A stretch of 64,000 nt of DNA from Methylotenera_A sp040387515 (GCA_040387515.1 JAZKDP010000002.1:1-64000); one strand, 5' to 3'. Counted from the first letter of the stretch, positions 25,930-35,389 are shown. The notes: generated by a model from the sequence alone, not told the origin. Translations and numbers: made by a program.

Positions 25930-27006
25930 ATGCAAACTTTACACGTAGCGCTCGACAGTCGTTCTTATCCCATTCATATTGGTAGCAATCTGCTTAATCA
26001 AGCCGATTTGATTTTGCCGCACCTTAAACGCAAAAGTGTAGCGATTGTCACCAATACAACGGTTGCGCCTTTATATTTAGGACAGCTGGCAAAAACGTTG
26101 TGTGACGCAGGTGTAACAGTCATTGAGATTATTTTACCAGACGGCGAAGCCTATAAAAATACAGATACGCTTAACCTTATTTATGATGCCTTACTCAAAA
26201 ATCGTTGCGAGCGCAGCACAACTCTAATTGCATTAGGCGGCGGCGTGATTGGCGATTTAACTGGCTATGCAGCTGCCACTTATTTGCGTGGTGTGCCATT
26301 TATTCAAATCCCTACCACCTTACTTTCACAGGTTGATTCTAGTGTAGGCGGGAAAACTGGCATTAACCATCCGCTTGGCAAAAACATGATAGGCGCGTTT
26401 TATCAACCCAAATTGGTATTAGCGGATATCGGCACGCTAAAAACGCTGCCACCTCGCGAATTGTCTGCTGGATTGGCAGAAGTCATTAAATATGGCCTTA
26501 TCCGTGATGCGGATTTTTTTGACTGGCTGGAAATTAATATTGGCAAACTCATGGCATTAGATGAAGCTGCCATTAGTTACGCTATTTACCGTTCTTGCCA
26601 AAATAAAGCCGAAGTTGTCGCGGCAGATGAGCACGAAACAGGTGAACGCGCATTGCTTAATCTTGGTCACACTTTTGGCCATGCAATTGAAAACGCGATG
26701 GGTTACGGCGTGTGGTTACATGGTGAAGCTGTTGCTGCAGGTACAATTATGGCGGCAGATTTATCGCGCCGCATGGGCTGGTTAAATGCAGATGAATTTA
26801 CACGGATACACCAATTACTATCTATTTCTAACCTACCGCTGCAAGCGCCGAACCTGGGCGCAGATAGATATTTAGATTTAATGGCCAGTGACAAAAAAGT
26901 GGCCGATGGGAAAATTAGGCTAGTTCTGCAACAAGGCATTGGCAAAGCCGTGATTACCAGCGACTATGCTGCAGATAAATTAAACGAAACGTTATCATTA
27001 ATCTAA
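25930..27006 (+). CDS. aroB: 3-dehydroquinate synthase
   Basis: A 358-residue NAD- and metal-dependent enzyme making 3-dehydroquinate from DAHP, the second shikimate pathway step. NAD-binding GGGVIGDLTGYAA, the substrate segment PTTLLSQVDSSVGGKTGIN and metal ligands in LNLGHTFGHAIE and WLHGEAVAAG are all present. Length is typical. It follows aroK by 18 bases and precedes dgt by three bases. Together with trpE/trpG it places both ends of the chorismate-to-tryptophan route in this window. Confidence 0.97.
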   Translation: MQTLHVALDSRSYPIHIGSNLLNQADLILPHLKRKSVAIVTNTTVAPLYLGQLAKTLCDAGVTVIEIILPDGEAYKNTDTLNLIYDALLKNRCERSTTLIALGGGVIGDLTGYAAATYLRGVPFIQIPTTLLSQVDSSVGGKTGINHPLGKNMIGAFYQPKLVLADIGTLKTLPPRELSAGLAEVIKYGLIRDADFFDWLEINIGKLMALDEAAISYAIYRSCQNKAEVVAADEHETGERALLNLGHTFGHAIENAMGYGVWLHGEAVAAGTIMAADLSRRMGWLNADEFTRIHQLLSISNLPLQAPNLGADRYLDLMASDKKVADGKIRLVLQQGIGKAVITSDYAADKLNETLSLI

Positions 27007-27009
27007 ACC

Positions 27010-28134
27010 ATGAACACGCTCGCCTCTTACGCCGCTAATCCTGAACTCAGTACTGGTAGGCGTTTTGAAGAACCGCCCTCACCCTTGCGTAACGCCTTTC
27101 AGCGCGATCGTGATCGCATTATTCACTCTACTGCTTTTCGCCGTTTAGAATACAAAACACAAGTTTTTGTGAATCATGAAGGTGACTTATTTCGCACCCG
27201 TTTAACGCACAGCCTAGAAGTCGCGCAAATTGCCCGCGGCATTGCGCGCACACTTAATCTGCATGAAGACCTCACAGAAGCCATCGCACTTGCGCATGAT
27301 TTAGGGCACACGCCATTTGGTCATGCCGGACAAGATGCGCTGAATGATTGCATGCGCGATTACGGCGGTTTTGAACACAACTTACAATCATTACGCGTGG
27401 TAGATAAACTAGAACAACGTTATGCGGAATTTGATGGCTTAAACTTAACCTTTGAATTGCGCGAAGGCATTTTAAAACATTGCTCAATTAAAAATGCCAA
27501 GCAACTGGGCGATGTAGGTCAACGTTTTATTGATAAAACCAACCCCAGTTTAGAAGCGCAACTAACCAATTTTGCCGATGAAATTGCCTATAATAATCAT
27601 GACATCGACGATGGCTTGCGCTCTGGCTTGATCACCGTTGAGCAATTGCAACAAGTTGAACTTTTTAATTCGCAGCTAGAAATCGTCAAAACTAAATACC
27701 CTAAATTAGAACAAAGAAGGCTGATACACGAAACAGTTCGCCGCATGATTAATATTTTAGTCGTCGATTTATGCCATACCAGTGCGCAGAATATCGCCAA
27801 ACACGCACCACAAACAATTCAAGATATTCGCCAAGCGCCTTACTTAATTAGTTTTAGCCCTGATATGACGAAAAAAAATCACTCACTAAAACAATTCTTA
27901 CGTAAAAATTTATACCATCACTACAAAGTCAATCGTATGAGCGCTAAAGCGATGCGCATCATCCGCGAACTGTTTGAAGTCTTTTTCAACGATTTCACCT
28001 TAATGCCGCCAGAACACCAAATGCATGCGCAATTAGATAATGCGCGCGCCGTAGCCGATTACATTGCTGGTATGACAGATAGATTCGCCATCCGCGAGCA
28101 TCGCAGACTATTTACTGTAGAAGAATATTTGTAA
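27010..28134 (+). CDS. dgt: Deoxyguanosinetriphosphate triphosphohydrolase-like protein
   Basis: A 374-residue HD-domain hydrolase that splits dNTPs into deoxynucleosides and triphosphate. The N-terminal RDRDRIIHSTAFRRLEYKTQV and metal ligands HSLEVAQIAR, HDLGHTPFGHAG and FADEIAYNNHDIDDG are conserved; the C-terminal Dgt helical region is complete. Length fits the shorter type 2 Dgt family common in betaproteobacteria, so substrate specificity may be broad rather than strictly dGTP. It ends the pilMNOPQ-aroKB-dgt region; no T-rich terminator is visible after it. Confidence 0.94.
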   Translation: MNTLASYAANPELSTGRRFEEPPSPLRNAFQRDRDRIIHSTAFRRLEYKTQVFVNHEGDLFRTRLTHSLEVAQIARGIARTLNLHEDLTEAIALAHDLGHTPFGHAGQDALNDCMRDYGGFEHNLQSLRVVDKLEQRYAEFDGLNLTFELREGILKHCSIKNAKQLGDVGQRFIDKTNPSLEAQLTNFADEIAYNNHDIDDGLRSGLITVEQLQQVELFNSQLEIVKTKYPKLEQRRLIHETVRRMINILVVDLCHTSAQNIAKHAPQTIQDIRQAPYLISFSPDMTKKNHSLKQFLRKNLYHHYKVNRMSAKAMRIIRELFEVFFNDFTLMPPEHQMHAQLDNARAVADYIAGMTDRFAIREHRRLFTVEEYL

Positions 28135-28245
28135 ATTCGTAACTACAATTTTTACTGCAGCCTTGCGTTATATAAATTTCGCCAAAAATTGCTCTAAATT
28201 AGACCATTAAGCAATCATCAAATTGATACCAAGCCTTACAAATCA

Positions 28246-28302
28246 GGCACTAAACACTAGTGCCACACTAAAGCACTCGAATAGTGTTGTATTAAAACAA
28301 CA
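28246..28302 (+). promoter_or_regulatory. Run of three small hairpins in the dgt-porin gap
   Basis: The 383-base gap 28135-28517 holds no gene. GGCACTA (28246-28252) pairs with TAGTGCC (28258-28264). GCACT near 28273 pairs weakly with AGTGT near 28283, and TGTTGT (28285-28290) pairs with ACAACA (28297-28302). No T-run follows, so this is not a normal terminator. It could be a processed 3' end of the dgt transcript or part of the porin control region. TATAGT (28435-28440) looks like a -10 box, but the only good -35 (TTTACA, 28415-28420) is too close (14 bases). Confidence 0.35.
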
Positions 28303-28517
28303 ACCACACATAACTTATACAAAAAGCCACATAAACCTTGCTCCCCAAACAGCATCTTTGGCATACTAGCTACACCTTCTTAGTAAATAAATGTAAGTTG
28401 TTTTATTGAGAGCGTTTACAAACTTTCTTGTTTTTATAGTGATTTTGGCAACAAAGCAGTAATAAAAACGAGGGTGATTTGGCAATAAATTCTAAGAAAC
28501 ATTTTTTGGAGATTCAT

Positions 28518-29675
28518 ATGAAAACAAAATTAAATTTAGCAGTTGCATCAGCACTACTAGCTGTAGCTTCAAGCGCTAACGCTGGTATCATCATTCCAGC
28601 TGGCGACTGGACATTAGACATCGGCGGTGTTGTAAACGCTTATTACACATCAACACGTGCTACTGGTGATATGGTTAACTCTACTGGTACAAGCACAGCT
28701 TCAAACATTACTACTGGCTTACTACCTAACTACCTATCAGTTTCTGGTAAAACACGCCAAAACGATTTAGATGTTGCTTTCACAATCAGCATCAACCCAG
28801 GTGCTTCAACTAATGGTTCTGGCATTCAGTCAGCTCAACAAGAAAACCGTCAAGCGTTCTTAACATTTGGCGACAAATCATGGGGCTCTATCAAATTAGG
28901 TAAAGATTTAGGTATCTATGCTTCTGATGCAATCTTGAACGACATGACATTATTAGGTGTTGGTTCTGCTGCTGGTGGTTTAGCTGGTAATACAACAACA
29001 CTAGGTCGTATCGGTACTGGCTTCATGTACGCTGACTGGAAATCACAAGTTGCTTACACATCACCAAACTGGAATGGCTTTAGCTTTACAGCTGGTGTAA
29101 CTCAATCTTGGGATCCAACTGCTGTTGGTGTTAATGGTACAGGTAGTTTTGCTCGTGGTGGCTCACAGCCAGCTTACGAAGGTAAAGCTAGCTACGAATG
29201 GGCTGGCGATGTAGGCGGTAAAGTTTGGGTTTCTGGCATTTCACAAAACGTTGAACTAGTTGATGATCGTGCTGACGCATGGGACATCGGCGCTACTGTA
29301 AATCTTGCTGGCTTCGGTTTAACTGGTTACTACGGTCAAGGTAATGGTACTGGTACTGCAGTATTATTTAACGGTGGCTATGACGCTGCTGGTAAATCAC
29401 GTGATTCAGAAGACTGGTACGTGCAAGGTACATATACACTTCCAGGTGTAGGTACTAAACTAGGTGTTTCATACGGTGAGTCAGAGCTTGAGTACAACGC
29501 TTCTGAAGGCGCTACTGATGACTACAAAAATACAATGTGGACAGTTGGTGCATATCACCCACTTACAAAACACTTGAACTTAGTTGCTGAATACTCACAA
29601 CAAAAGCTTGAAGATAATGGCGGCTTTGATGGTAAAGCAAAAACTATCGCTTTAGGTGCAATCTTATTCTTCTAG
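28518..29675 (+). CDS. Major outer-membrane porin
   Basis: A 385-residue beta-barrel protein. A signal peptide (1-20, ending SSANA) is followed by alternating amphipathic strands typical of a Gram-negative porin (for example WGSIKLGKDLGIYASDAI and the final TIALGAILFF ending in Phe, the barrel-assembly signal). The frame opens earlier at TTG 28479, but ATG 28518 has GGAG at ideal spacing and starts the signal peptide. Codons are strikingly uniform (GCT, GGT, ACA, CCA, TAC), as in very highly expressed genes, so this is probably the dominant porin of the cell. Solute preference cannot be told. A long hairpin terminator follows. Confidence 0.88.
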   Translation: MKTKLNLAVASALLAVASSANAGIIIPAGDWTLDIGGVVNAYYTSTRATGDMVNSTGTSTASNITTGLLPNYLSVSGKTRQNDLDVAFTISINPGASTNGSGIQSAQQENRQAFLTFGDKSWGSIKLGKDLGIYASDAILNDMTLLGVGSAAGGLAGNTTTLGRIGTGFMYADWKSQVAYTSPNWNGFSFTAGVTQSWDPTAVGVNGTGSFARGGSQPAYEGKASYEWAGDVGGKVWVSGISQNVELVDDRADAWDIGATVNLAGFGLTGYYGQGNGTGTAVLFNGGYDAAGKSRDSEDWYVQGTYTLPGVGTKLGVSYGESELEYNASEGATDDYKNTMWTVGAYHPLTKHLNLVAEYSQQKLEDNGGFDGKAKTIALGAILFF

Positions 29676-29712
29676 TTTAATGCAGGCCTAGCCTGTTTAA
29701 GTTGGATTTATA

Positions 29713-29748
29713 AAATAAAAACGGCAACTTAGGTTGCCGTTTTTATTT
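29713..29748 (+). terminator. Rho-independent terminator of the porin gene
   Basis: A perfect 16-bp stem (29713-29728 with 29733-29748, core ACGGCAAC/GTTGCCGT) closes a TTAG loop and its 3' arm ends in TTTTTATTT. The loop and its closing C-G pair are identical to those of the glnA terminator (279-313). Confidence 0.94.
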
Positions 29749-29807
29749 GTTCCTTTAATATATTTAGCTCATTAATAAAAACTAAGACCCAGCTTACAAT
29801 TTTTGTC

Positions 29808-30686
29808 ATGCAATCTAATACAATCAGACGGTTAATTCAATCAAGCCAAACTAAACTAAATATGCTTTTAAATTTAATAGCATCTGAATCTAAGTTTGAA
29901 GCACAACTGTTGCTGCTGCATGCGCTGAATAAAGACCGTGCATGGTTAATTGCGCATGAAAACGATACATTACAAGCCCATGCTGAAGAAGCATTTCAAG
30001 CACTATTAAATCGTCGTTTAAATGGCGAGCCAATTGCTTATATCTTAGGTTATCGTGAGTTTTATGGCCTACATTTAAAAGTGTCTCCTGATACTTTAAT
30101 TCCAAGACCAGATACTGAAACATTGGTAGATGCCGCATTATTCAAAACTTCCTCACAAGCGCTTCATTCGCAAAACTTACATCAGCAAGTATCTATTTTA
30201 GATCTTGGTACTGGATCTGGCGCAATTGCATTAGCCATTGGCAAATACCGCCCGCTAGCAAACATTATTGCGGTTGATGTTAACCAAAAAACCTTAAATG
30301 TAGCCATTGAAAATGCCAAAAGTTTAAATATCAACAATGTACAATTTATATTAAGTGATTGGTTAAGCGCATTAAATGATCTGAAATTTGATTTAATCGT
30401 GAGCAATCCACCCTATATTGAAGACGATGATACACATTTGCAGCAAGGCGATTTACGTTTTGAGCCGCTTTCCGCGCTGGCTTCTGGTCATGATGGTTTA
30501 GACGATATTCGTCAAATTATTAATCGCGCCCCACAACATTTAAACGCTGGCGGCTGGTTAATGCTGGAACATGGTTACAATCAAGCTGAACATGTCGCGG
30601 CATTGTTGAAGCAAACTGGCTTTAATGAAATTAGCCACATACTAGATTTAAGCGGAATCAAGCGCGTTACGATTGGTCAAATTTAA
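29808..30686 (+). CDS. prmC: Release factor glutamine methyltransferase
   Basis: A 292-residue SAM-dependent methyltransferase that methylates the GGQ glutamine of release factors (such as PrfA at 3637-4719). The N-terminal helical domain recognises the factor. The catalytic domain has RPDTETLVD, the SAM loop LDLGTGSGAIALA and the signature NPPY at residues 200-203. In enterobacteria prmC follows prfA; here it is 25 kb away, between the porin and metX. It has no evident terminator before metX. Confidence 0.94.
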   Translation: MQSNTIRRLIQSSQTKLNMLLNLIASESKFEAQLLLLHALNKDRAWLIAHENDTLQAHAEEAFQALLNRRLNGEPIAYILGYREFYGLHLKVSPDTLIPRPDTETLVDAALFKTSSQALHSQNLHQQVSILDLGTGSGAIALAIGKYRPLANIIAVDVNQKTLNVAIENAKSLNINNVQFILSDWLSALNDLKFDLIVSNPPYIEDDDTHLQQGDLRFEPLSALASGHDGLDDIRQIINRAPQHLNAGGWLMLEHGYNQAEHVAALLKQTGFNEISHILDLSGIKRVTIGQI

Positions 30687-30704
30687 CACGCACTTAATCA
30701 GGTA

Positions 30705-30732
30705 TTGGCTGTTACTTAACACATAGTATAAT
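30705..30732 (+). promoter_or_regulatory. Sigma-70 promoter predicting leaderless metX mRNA
   Basis: A perfect TATAAT (30727-30732) lies 16 bases after TTGGCT (30705-30710, four of six). The expected start point, seven bases beyond the -10, is 30739, which is the A of the metX ATG. There is no alternative start codon between this ATG and the conserved region, and no Shine-Dalgarno sequence. Confidence 0.55.
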
Positions 30733-30738
30733 TACGGT

Positions 30739-31941
30739 ATGGTTATAAATAATTCTGCAGGCACTAATATTACTGGCTCTAGTATTACTAACACCCGTAC
30801 TACAGACAACAGTTCTATTGGAATAGTCACCGCACAAACTGCATATTTTAATGAGCAGCTACAATTAAAAAGCGGTGAAATTCTGCCGCAATTTCATTTG
30901 GCTTATGAAACATACGGCACCTTAAACGCTGATAAAAGCAACGCCATCCTTATTTGCCACGCGCTTTCTGGCAACCATCATGTAGCGGGCAGATATGCAG
31001 AAACAGATAAAAATGCTGGCTGGTGGGACAACCTAATTGGACCAAATAATGGAACTGGGCCCAACAAACCTTTAGACACCAATAAATTTTTTGTGATTGG
31101 ACTGAATAATTTAGGCGGCTGTCATGGCAGCAGTGGCCCATCTAGTATTGATGCTAAAAGCAATAAACCTTTTGGTGCTGATTTTCCGATTGTTACTGTT
31201 GAAGATTGGGTAAACTCACAAGCACGTCTTTTGGATTACTTAGGCATTGAAACACTAGCCGCTATTATCGGCGGCAGTTTAGGTGGCATGCAAGCCTTGC
31301 AGTGGACGATTGCCTACCCAGAACGTGTTAAACATGCGTTAGTGATTGCATCTGCACCCAATTTAACTGCACAAAATATCGCCTTTAATGAAGTCGCCCG
31401 CCAGGCGATTATGACCGACCCTGAGTTTTATGCGGGCGATTATTACTCACATAATACTGTGCCAAAACGCGGTTTACGCATTGCACGCATGTTAGGGCAT
31501 ATCACGTATTTAAGTGATGATGCGATGGGCGAAAAATTCGGCCGTAAGCTTAAAGACACCCTTAAATACGGCTTTGATGTGGAATTTGAAATGGAATCTT
31601 ATCTGCGTTATCAAGGCGATAAGTTTGCCGGTGAGTTTGATGCCAATACCTACTTACGCATGACGCGTGCATTGGATTATTACGACCCTGCGCTTGAATA
31701 TGATGGCGACTTAAGTGCAGCACTCAAAAATGTAAAAGCACAATTTTTGGTTGTTTCATTTACCAGCGATTGGCGCTTTTCGCCCGCCCGCTCACGTGAA
31801 ATTGTGAAGGCTTTGCTGGATAACGAGCTTACTGTCAGTTACGCAGAAGTCACTGCTGCGCATGGACATGATGCCTTCCTAATGCGAGACACGCATTACC
31901 ATGCAATTTTACGTGCCTATTTACAAAATATTGAGGTGTAA
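30739..31941 (+). CDS. metX: Homoserine O-acyltransferase
   Basis: A 400-residue alpha/beta hydrolase that acylates homoserine for methionine synthesis. The catalytic triad is Ser180 (GGSLGGMQAL), Asp in SDWRFSP and His in AAHGHDAF. The core begins at IGIVTAQTAYF, preceded by a Ser/Thr/Asn-rich extension of about 27 residues longer than usual. Acetyl versus succinyl donor specificity cannot be assigned by eye; many proteobacterial MetX proteins linked to MetW use succinyl-CoA. metW follows after two bases, the usual pair. The start coincides with the predicted transcription start. Confidence 0.94.
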   Translation: MVINNSAGTNITGSSITNTRTTDNSSIGIVTAQTAYFNEQLQLKSGEILPQFHLAYETYGTLNADKSNAILICHALSGNHHVAGRYAETDKNAGWWDNLIGPNNGTGPNKPLDTNKFFVIGLNNLGGCHGSSGPSSIDAKSNKPFGADFPIVTVEDWVNSQARLLDYLGIETLAAIIGGSLGGMQALQWTIAYPERVKHALVIASAPNLTAQNIAFNEVARQAIMTDPEFYAGDYYSHNTVPKRGLRIARMLGHITYLSDDAMGEKFGRKLKDTLKYGFDVEFEMESYLRYQGDKFAGEFDANTYLRMTRALDYYDPALEYDGDLSAALKNVKAQFLVVSFTSDWRFSPARSREIVKALLDNELTVSYAEVTAAHGHDAFLMRDTHYHAILRAYLQNIEV

Positions 31942-31943
31942 AT

Positions 31944-32573
31944 ATGGCAAATATCATTCAAAATAATGTAAATTCTACAAATTTTAATTTAAAATACCGC
32001 CAAGACTTTGCGATTATTGCTGGCTGGATTGGTTTTGGCTCAAAAGTGCTGGATTTAGGTTGCGGCGATGGCACATTATTACAGTTTTTACGTAGTAGTT
32101 TAGAAACCAAAGGCTATGGTGTTGAGAAAGACGATGCCAATTGGCTAGCATGTATACAAAACGGTACTAACGTGATTCAAATGGACTTAGAGGCCGGTTT
32201 GTCGGGCTTTGAGGACCAATCATTTGATACTGTCATCCTCTCGCAAACCTTGCAGGCCATGCATAATACAGAAGAAATTGTGCAAGAAATGTTGCGTGTC
32301 GGGCATGAAGTAATTGTCACTTTCCCTAATTTTGGCTACTGGCGTAACCGCATGCAAATCACCAATGGCAGCATGCCAGTTTCAAAAACCTTGCCTTATC
32401 AATGGTATGACACGCCCAATGTACACCTTTGTACTATCAATGACTTTGATCAGTTTTGTAAAAATCACAAAATTACCGTAATAGAACGTAAAGTGATTAC
32501 CGAAGGACAAGAAGTAAATTTTATGCCCAATTTATTGGGTAATTTGGCTATGTATCGGTTAAAGAAGAATTAA
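31944..32573 (+). CDS. metW: Methionine biosynthesis protein MetW
   Basis: A 209-residue methyltransferase-like protein with SAM motif I VLDLGCGDGTLLQFL and the acidic segment GVEKDD. MetW is regularly paired with metX and is thought to assist the homoserine acyltransferase; its exact role is not settled. Gap to metX is two bases, so they are co-transcribed. It converges with a DUF481 protein, and the 102-base gap contains an inverted repeat but no T-rich terminator. Confidence 0.94.
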   Translation: MANIIQNNVNSTNFNLKYRQDFAIIAGWIGFGSKVLDLGCGDGTLLQFLRSSLETKGYGVEKDDANWLACIQNGTNVIQMDLEAGLSGFEDQSFDTVILSQTLQAMHNTEEIVQEMLRVGHEVIVTFPNFGYWRNRMQITNGSMPVSKTLPYQWYDTPNVHLCTINDFDQFCKNHKITVIERKVITEGQEVNFMPNLLGNLAMYRLKKN

Positions 32574-32626
32574 TTACGCTAGCGCTTACAATTAAGCTCA
32601 CGCCACAATTTTTGTACTTATTTCAA

Positions 32627-32651
32627 TTAATCAGGTTAAATAACTGATTAA
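32627..32651. repeat. Inverted repeat between convergent metW and DUF481 genes
   Basis: TTAATCAG (32627-32634) and CTGATTAA (32644-32651) form a perfect 8-bp inverted repeat around a 9-base centre. It lies between two convergent genes, where a bidirectional terminator is expected, but lacks flanking T-runs. Confidence 0.4.
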
Positions 32652-32675
32652 GCTAGAGCAACTTTTACTCATCAT

Positions 32676-33701
32676 TTACCAACCGTAACCTAAGCTAAAC
32701 AAGAGCGTTTTATCTAATTTTTTCCTTTCTTCAACAGGCTGGCTGTTGTAATCCAGATTGATTTGCGTAGAGGCATTCAAATTCTTTGCAATGGGAACAC
32801 GCAAGCCGGTTTTAGAGAAAATTAAAGTGCCGGCTGCTTTTTCTAAGCCAAATAAAACTTCATGCTGATGGAAAAACTGTACATCCCCAGACATTGGCTT
32901 TTGATCGTATCGCAAGGCCCATCGCCCACTAGCATAGCTTTCATCTCTGGCAACGTCATAATCCACATTAATATAGTTAATACCACCCTCAATCGCTAAA
33001 TTCAGATCATCTTGCTCATAAATTTGATAACCGTTACCTATACCGGTAGTTGTTCGTAAATTAATATCTCTAAACCTGTCATTTTCAAGCGCTGCATTGG
33101 TATATAAATACCATTTTTTCGTCAAAAATTTATCATACTTTGCATAACCACGGCTGTTATATTCGGTATCAACATCATTACTTTTTGCCCGATTCACCAC
33201 ACCGCCAACTGTAAATCGGTTGTATTTAGTACGTGCAATCGTCTCGCCATCTGCACGTACCAAGCTGGTATCTGTATTACCTTGTGTGACTGCTCCACCT
33301 AAATTAATGTTACCAGTCCACACCACGCCAATTCCAGACACTTCCGGGCTGGGATTAATATAAGTTAGCTCATTTAAATCGACACCTATTATGTCATCGG
33401 AATCACTGAGTTTAATTTTTGCACGCCCAGCTTCCGATGCTTCAATGACACCAGTAAAATGAGAGTCATCTGCCAAAAATGCTTGAACAGGCGCTTGGGA
33501 ATTTAAGCTACTAATTTCAGACCATGTGATACTGATATCGCCAGCATAACTGGTATTAATAATCAGCTTATCTGTTTCTTTTTTGATGATTGTGCCCGTT
33601 AACACATCGCCATTTTTTAGTCTTATCTCATCTGCCGATGCGCTGAAGCTAAATGTTAATGTGGTTAAAATAACGGGTAATAGTGGCGTTGCAAAACGCA
33701 T
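32676..33701 (-). CDS. DUF481 outer-membrane protein
   Basis: A 341-residue exported protein. The signal peptide (1-21, ending SASA) is followed by a small N-terminal beta domain (EIRLKNGDVLTGTI to about 125) and a C-terminal DUF481 beta-barrel (about 130-341), ending LGYGW with an aromatic last residue. The frame is open to 33791, but ATG 33701 has AAGGAG six bases upstream and begins the signal peptide, so the shorter form is given. DUF481 proteins include YdiY-like proteins of unknown role, some salt-induced. It stands alone, convergent with metW and divergent from the AmpG-like transporter. Confidence 0.85.
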   Translation of the reverse strand: MRFATPLLPVILTTLTFSFSASADEIRLKNGDVLTGTIIKKETDKLIINTSYAGDISITWSEISSLNSQAPVQAFLADDSHFTGVIEASEAGRAKIKLSDSDDIIGVDLNELTYINPSPEVSGIGVVWTGNINLGGAVTQGNTDTSLVRADGETIARTKYNRFTVGGVVNRAKSNDVDTEYNSRGYAKYDKFLTKKWYLYTNAALENDRFRDINLRTTTGIGNGYQIYEQDDLNLAIEGGINYINVDYDVARDESYASGRWALRYDQKPMSGDVQFFHQHEVLFGLEKAAGTLIFSKTGLRVPIAKNLNASTQINLDYNSQPVEERKKLDKTLLFSLGYGW

Positions 33702-33943
33702 GCGCACTCCTTTAATTTTTAAATAAGTATTTCTTGCAGCAGGTAAACTTGCGCCAGATAAAATTGGCCAAAATAAGCTTGAACCAGACAAATATGAAGA
33801 TTGAATACAACAATTGAACTATATATAAAGTTGATGCAATTACTGCATAAAAGTTTCAATAAAATAATAACGCGCAATAAGTACTTAGCGCTAAGCAATG
33901 TGATATTGTTTGCAACTAAGTCGCCTCAACTCATTATTTTAAA

Positions 33944-35221
33944 ATGAATCATCCGCTCAAAAACATCCTTTTTAATAAACGCATGCTGATATGCATTTTT
34001 ACTGGATTCACCTCTGGTTTACCGCTGTTTATTTTAATCAGCTTATTACCTGCTTGGTTAAGATCAGAAGGCGTAGACTTAAAATCCATTGGCTTATTTG
34101 CACTAATCAGTTTACCGTTTACTTGGAAATTTCTTTGGGCACCACTATTCGATCGTTATATCCCGCCACTGGGCCGCAGACGTGGCTGGATGCTTATCTC
34201 ACAAGTGCTATTGCTTGTGTCTATCCCGCTATTTGGCACATTTAACCCAAAATTAGATATATGGACTATCGCTTACCTTGCCACTACTGTGGCATTTTTT
34301 AGTGCTTGCCAAGATATTGCAGTAGATGCTTATCGGCGAGAAATATTGCCTGATATTGAATTGGGCATGGGTAATGTGATACATGTGAATGCCTATAAAA
34401 TTGCTGGCTTGGTGCCTGGCTCTTTATCCCTGATATTGGCAGATCATCTCACTTGGCAAAGCGTATTCTTCATTACCGCACTGTTTATGCTGCCTGGTAT
34501 TTTCATGACCATTTTTGTCAAAGAACCGCCGCTTAAATTAGGTGCGCCCAAGACATTAAGAGCCGCTGTAGTAGAGCCTTTTCACGAATTCATCAATCGT
34601 AACGGCTTAAAAACCGCCATATTGATTTTGGCATTTATTTTCTTATATAAGCTGGGGGATAGCATGGCAACTGCATTAGCCACGCCCTTTTATTTGGATA
34701 TGGGGTTTAGCAAAACTGAGATTGGTTTAATCGCCAAAAATGCTGGCTTATGGCCAAGTGTGATTGGTGGTTTATTGGGTGGCGTGTGGATGTTTAAACT
34801 CGGTATTAACCGCGCTTTATGGGTATTTGGCGTAGTGCAAATGGTCGCTATTTTGGGCTTCGCCTATTTATCAACAGTAGGCCACAGCTTGCTATGGCTG
34901 GGCATAGTAATTGGCGTAGAGGCATTTGGCGTAGGGCTTGGTACTGCGGCATTTGTTGCTTACATTGCGCAAACCACGCACCCGCTTTATACCGCTACAC
35001 AATTTGCGCTGTTCACCAGTTTGGCTGCTGTTCCGCGCACCTTTGCCAATGCGGCGACTGGCTATATGGTCGAAAATCTTGGCTGGTTTAAATTTTTTAT
35101 ACTGTGTTTTTTATTGGCGATTCCCGGCATGTTGCTGTTAATTAAAATTGCGCCTTGGAATGAAAAGGGGATCGAAAAAGAGGGCGAAAATATAGGCATC
35201 AATTTAAGTAAATCTGCTTAA
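33944..35221 (+). CDS. ampG: AmpG-like muropeptide permease (MFS)
   Basis: A 425-residue major facilitator with about 12 membrane helices. The opening RMLICIFTGFTSGLPLFIL and the following LPFTWKFLWAPLFDRY and ACQDIAVDAYRREIL match AmpG transporters, which import anhydromuropeptides from wall turnover. Standing among many wall-synthesis genes fits recycling, though the closest ones are several kilobases away. It is alone in its unit; the gap to convergent xth (168 bases) has no clear terminator. Substrate is inferred from family only. Confidence 0.85.
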   Translation: MNHPLKNILFNKRMLICIFTGFTSGLPLFILISLLPAWLRSEGVDLKSIGLFALISLPFTWKFLWAPLFDRYIPPLGRRRGWMLISQVLLLVSIPLFGTFNPKLDIWTIAYLATTVAFFSACQDIAVDAYRREILPDIELGMGNVIHVNAYKIAGLVPGSLSLILADHLTWQSVFFITALFMLPGIFMTIFVKEPPLKLGAPKTLRAAVVEPFHEFINRNGLKTAILILAFIFLYKLGDSMATALATPFYLDMGFSKTEIGLIAKNAGLWPSVIGGLLGGVWMFKLGINRALWVFGVVQMVAILGFAYLSTVGHSLLWLGIVIGVEAFGVGLGTAAFVAYIAQTTHPLYTATQFALFTSLAAVPRTFANAATGYMVENLGWFKFFILCFLLAIPGMLLLIKIAPWNEKGIEKEGENIGINLSKSA

Positions 35222-35389
35222 TATTGATGCGTTAAGTTTTTATAATTACCAACCATCTGGCTAAATATTGAGCAACTTTGCAATAGACTTGTTACGCAGA
35301 ATATATACTTTGCAAACACGCGAAAATCCCTCACCAGAACTAACAACTCTTTCGTTACCGCCTATACACAGTCAGCCAAAAACAGTTGA

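Noticed and set aside
28479..28517. Upstream TTG start for the porin
   Set aside because: It adds 13 residues ahead of a good signal peptide, whereas ATG 28518 has an ideally spaced GGAG.
30687..30738. SAM or other riboswitch before metX
   Set aside because: The gap is 52 bases, too short for known methionine-pathway riboswitches, and the predicted transcript has no leader.
33702..33791. 30-residue N-terminal extension of the DUF481 protein
   Set aside because: ATG 33701 has AAGGAG at perfect spacing and begins the signal peptide.
33884..33895. 12-base palindrome CTTAGCGCTAAG upstream of the AmpG-like gene
   Set aside because: A single isolated palindrome without promoter context; not enough to call an operator.
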